A stretch of DNA of 64,000 nt from Deltaproteobacteria bacterium (GTDB lineage: Bacteria > Myxococcota_A > UBA9042 > PHBI01 > JACKFB01). Location of the stretch: the NCBI GenBank assembly GCA_020632695.1, contig JACKFB010000001.1, positions 62,001 to 126,000 on the forward strand. The letters run 5' to 3'. A model generated the notes under the pieces. The model was given only the letters and a program-made list of their open reading frames with translations. It ran no database searches and was not told where the DNA came from. Position numbers and translations under genes: made by a program. Position 1 is the first letter of the stretch. Each line of letters starts with the position of its first letter. Of the stretch, positions 63,474 through 64,000 are shown piece by piece.

Positions 63474-64000
63474 TCAGTGCGGGAAGCTGGCGTCTTCCAG
63501 GGCGGGCAGCGTGAACCGGAAGGTGGCGCCGCCATAGGGCGCGTTCTCGGCCCAGATGCGCCCGGCGTGGCGCTCGACGATGTGGCGGGCGATGGCCAGC
63601 CCCAGGCCCAGACCCTGTGAGCGGCTGCGGTCGGGCCCCGCCTGGCCGAACTTGCGGAAGATCCCGTCGAGCGCCTCCGCCGGGATGCCGGGGCCGGAGT
63701 CGTGCACGGCGATCTCGACCTCGCCCATGCGCGAGACGTGGTCCTGCACCGACGCGAGGAAGCGGCTGGGCGGCACCGCCGGCCCCAGCTCGGCCTGGTC
63801 CATGGCGCGGCTGACCCGGCGCGCGGTCAGGCGGATCTCGCCGCCGTCGCGCGAGAACTTGATGGCGTTCGAGAGCAGGTTGGTGACCACCTGGATGAGC
63901 TGGTCACGGTTGCCGATGACCAGGGGCAGATCGTCGGGGACCTCGGAGTGCACGACCAGGTTTCGCGCGCGCCACAGCCCCGCCAGGTTGCGGGCCACCG
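63474..64000 (-). CDS. Histidine kinase, C-terminal part (N-terminus beyond window)
   Basis: The visible 175 residues are a HATPase_c domain with N box QVVTNLLSNAIKFS, G1 box VHDSGPGIP, F box IFRKFGQ and G2 box GLGLGLAIARHIVERH. The reading frame continues past the right edge, so the His-containing dimerisation domain and sensor are not visible. It is a plausible partner for the neighbouring receiver-containing HD-GYP protein. It is convergent with the sigma-54 activator, 44 bp apart. Confidence 0.88.
   Translation of the reverse strand, partial: VARNLAGLWRARNLVVHSEVPDDLPLVIGNRDQLIQVVTNLLSNAIKFSRDGGEIRLTARRVSRAMDQAELGPAVPPSRFLASVQDHVSRMGEVEIAVHDSGPGIPAEALDGIFRKFGQAGPDRSRSQGLGLGLAIARHIVERHAGRIWAENAPYGGATFRFTLPALEDASFPH

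Overview
The window is GC-rich (visibly about 70%) and densely packed. It contains no rRNA, tRNA, CRISPR array, transposase or phage gene that I can see. About a dozen predicted lipoproteins are encoded, many with acidic Asp/Thr/Ser/Glu-rich stalks, Cys-rich repeats or MopE-type calcium/copper-like motifs. Together with a Ser/Thr kinase, TPR/PEGA proteins, an HD-GYP regulator and a sigma-54 activator, this suggests a Myxococcota-like (former Deltaproteobacteria) chromosome, possibly from an uncultured lineage. The taxonomic call is an inference from gene content and composition only.

Layout: 1-10.9 kb holds mixed housekeeping and envelope genes: an ASH-domain lipoprotein, a HEAT-repeat protein, a PEGA/TPR/outer-membrane-barrel protein, an Mpo1-like protein, a HAD phosphatase, DUF427, a CPXCG zinc-ribbon protein, a beta-propeller lipoprotein, a hotdog protein, a T-protein-type prephenate dehydrogenase, an EVE protein, and an overlapping OsmC/cysteine-synthase pair. 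10.9-19.8 kb looks like an accessory region. It has a large nested palindrome, three Cys-rich lipoproteins and a dihydrofolate-reductase-family gene enclosed by 52-nt inverted repeats. 20-31.6 kb is a minus-strand run: a zincin metalloprotease lipoprotein, a winged-helix-like protein and a propeller lipoprotein with an Asp/Ser/Thr stalk, followed by fumarase and acyl-CoA synthetase. 31.7-44.5 kb contains an ArsR-methyltransferase fusion, a minus-strand run of Ser/Thr kinase, TPR protein and a 1597-residue MopE-like lipoprotein, then adenosylhomocysteinase and a six-BON secreted protein. 44.5-58.9 kb carries further lipoproteins, a PQQ-type dehydrogenase, an ABC exporter, a second cysteine synthase, a GT-C glycosyltransferase-like protein, an aldehyde dehydrogenase and a DUF938 methyltransferase. 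58.9-64 kb ends with a membrane-DCC thiol protein pair and a signalling cluster (HD-GYP response regulator, sigma-54 activator, truncated histidine kinase).

Functional threads: the methyl cycle (ArsR-methyltransferase, adenosylhomocysteinase) and sulfur assimilation (two cysteine synthases, OsmC) recur, but most coding capacity goes to exported surface proteins. The most unusual DNA-level structures are two roughly 150-bp nested palindromes (10892-11037 and 47111-47268), each immediately after a stop codon and upstream of a lipoprotein gene; the inverted-repeat-bounded cassette at 13704-14798; and an 83-bp tandem duplication across a convergent gene junction at 32653-32818. Both window edges cut genes (1..1397 and 63474..64000).
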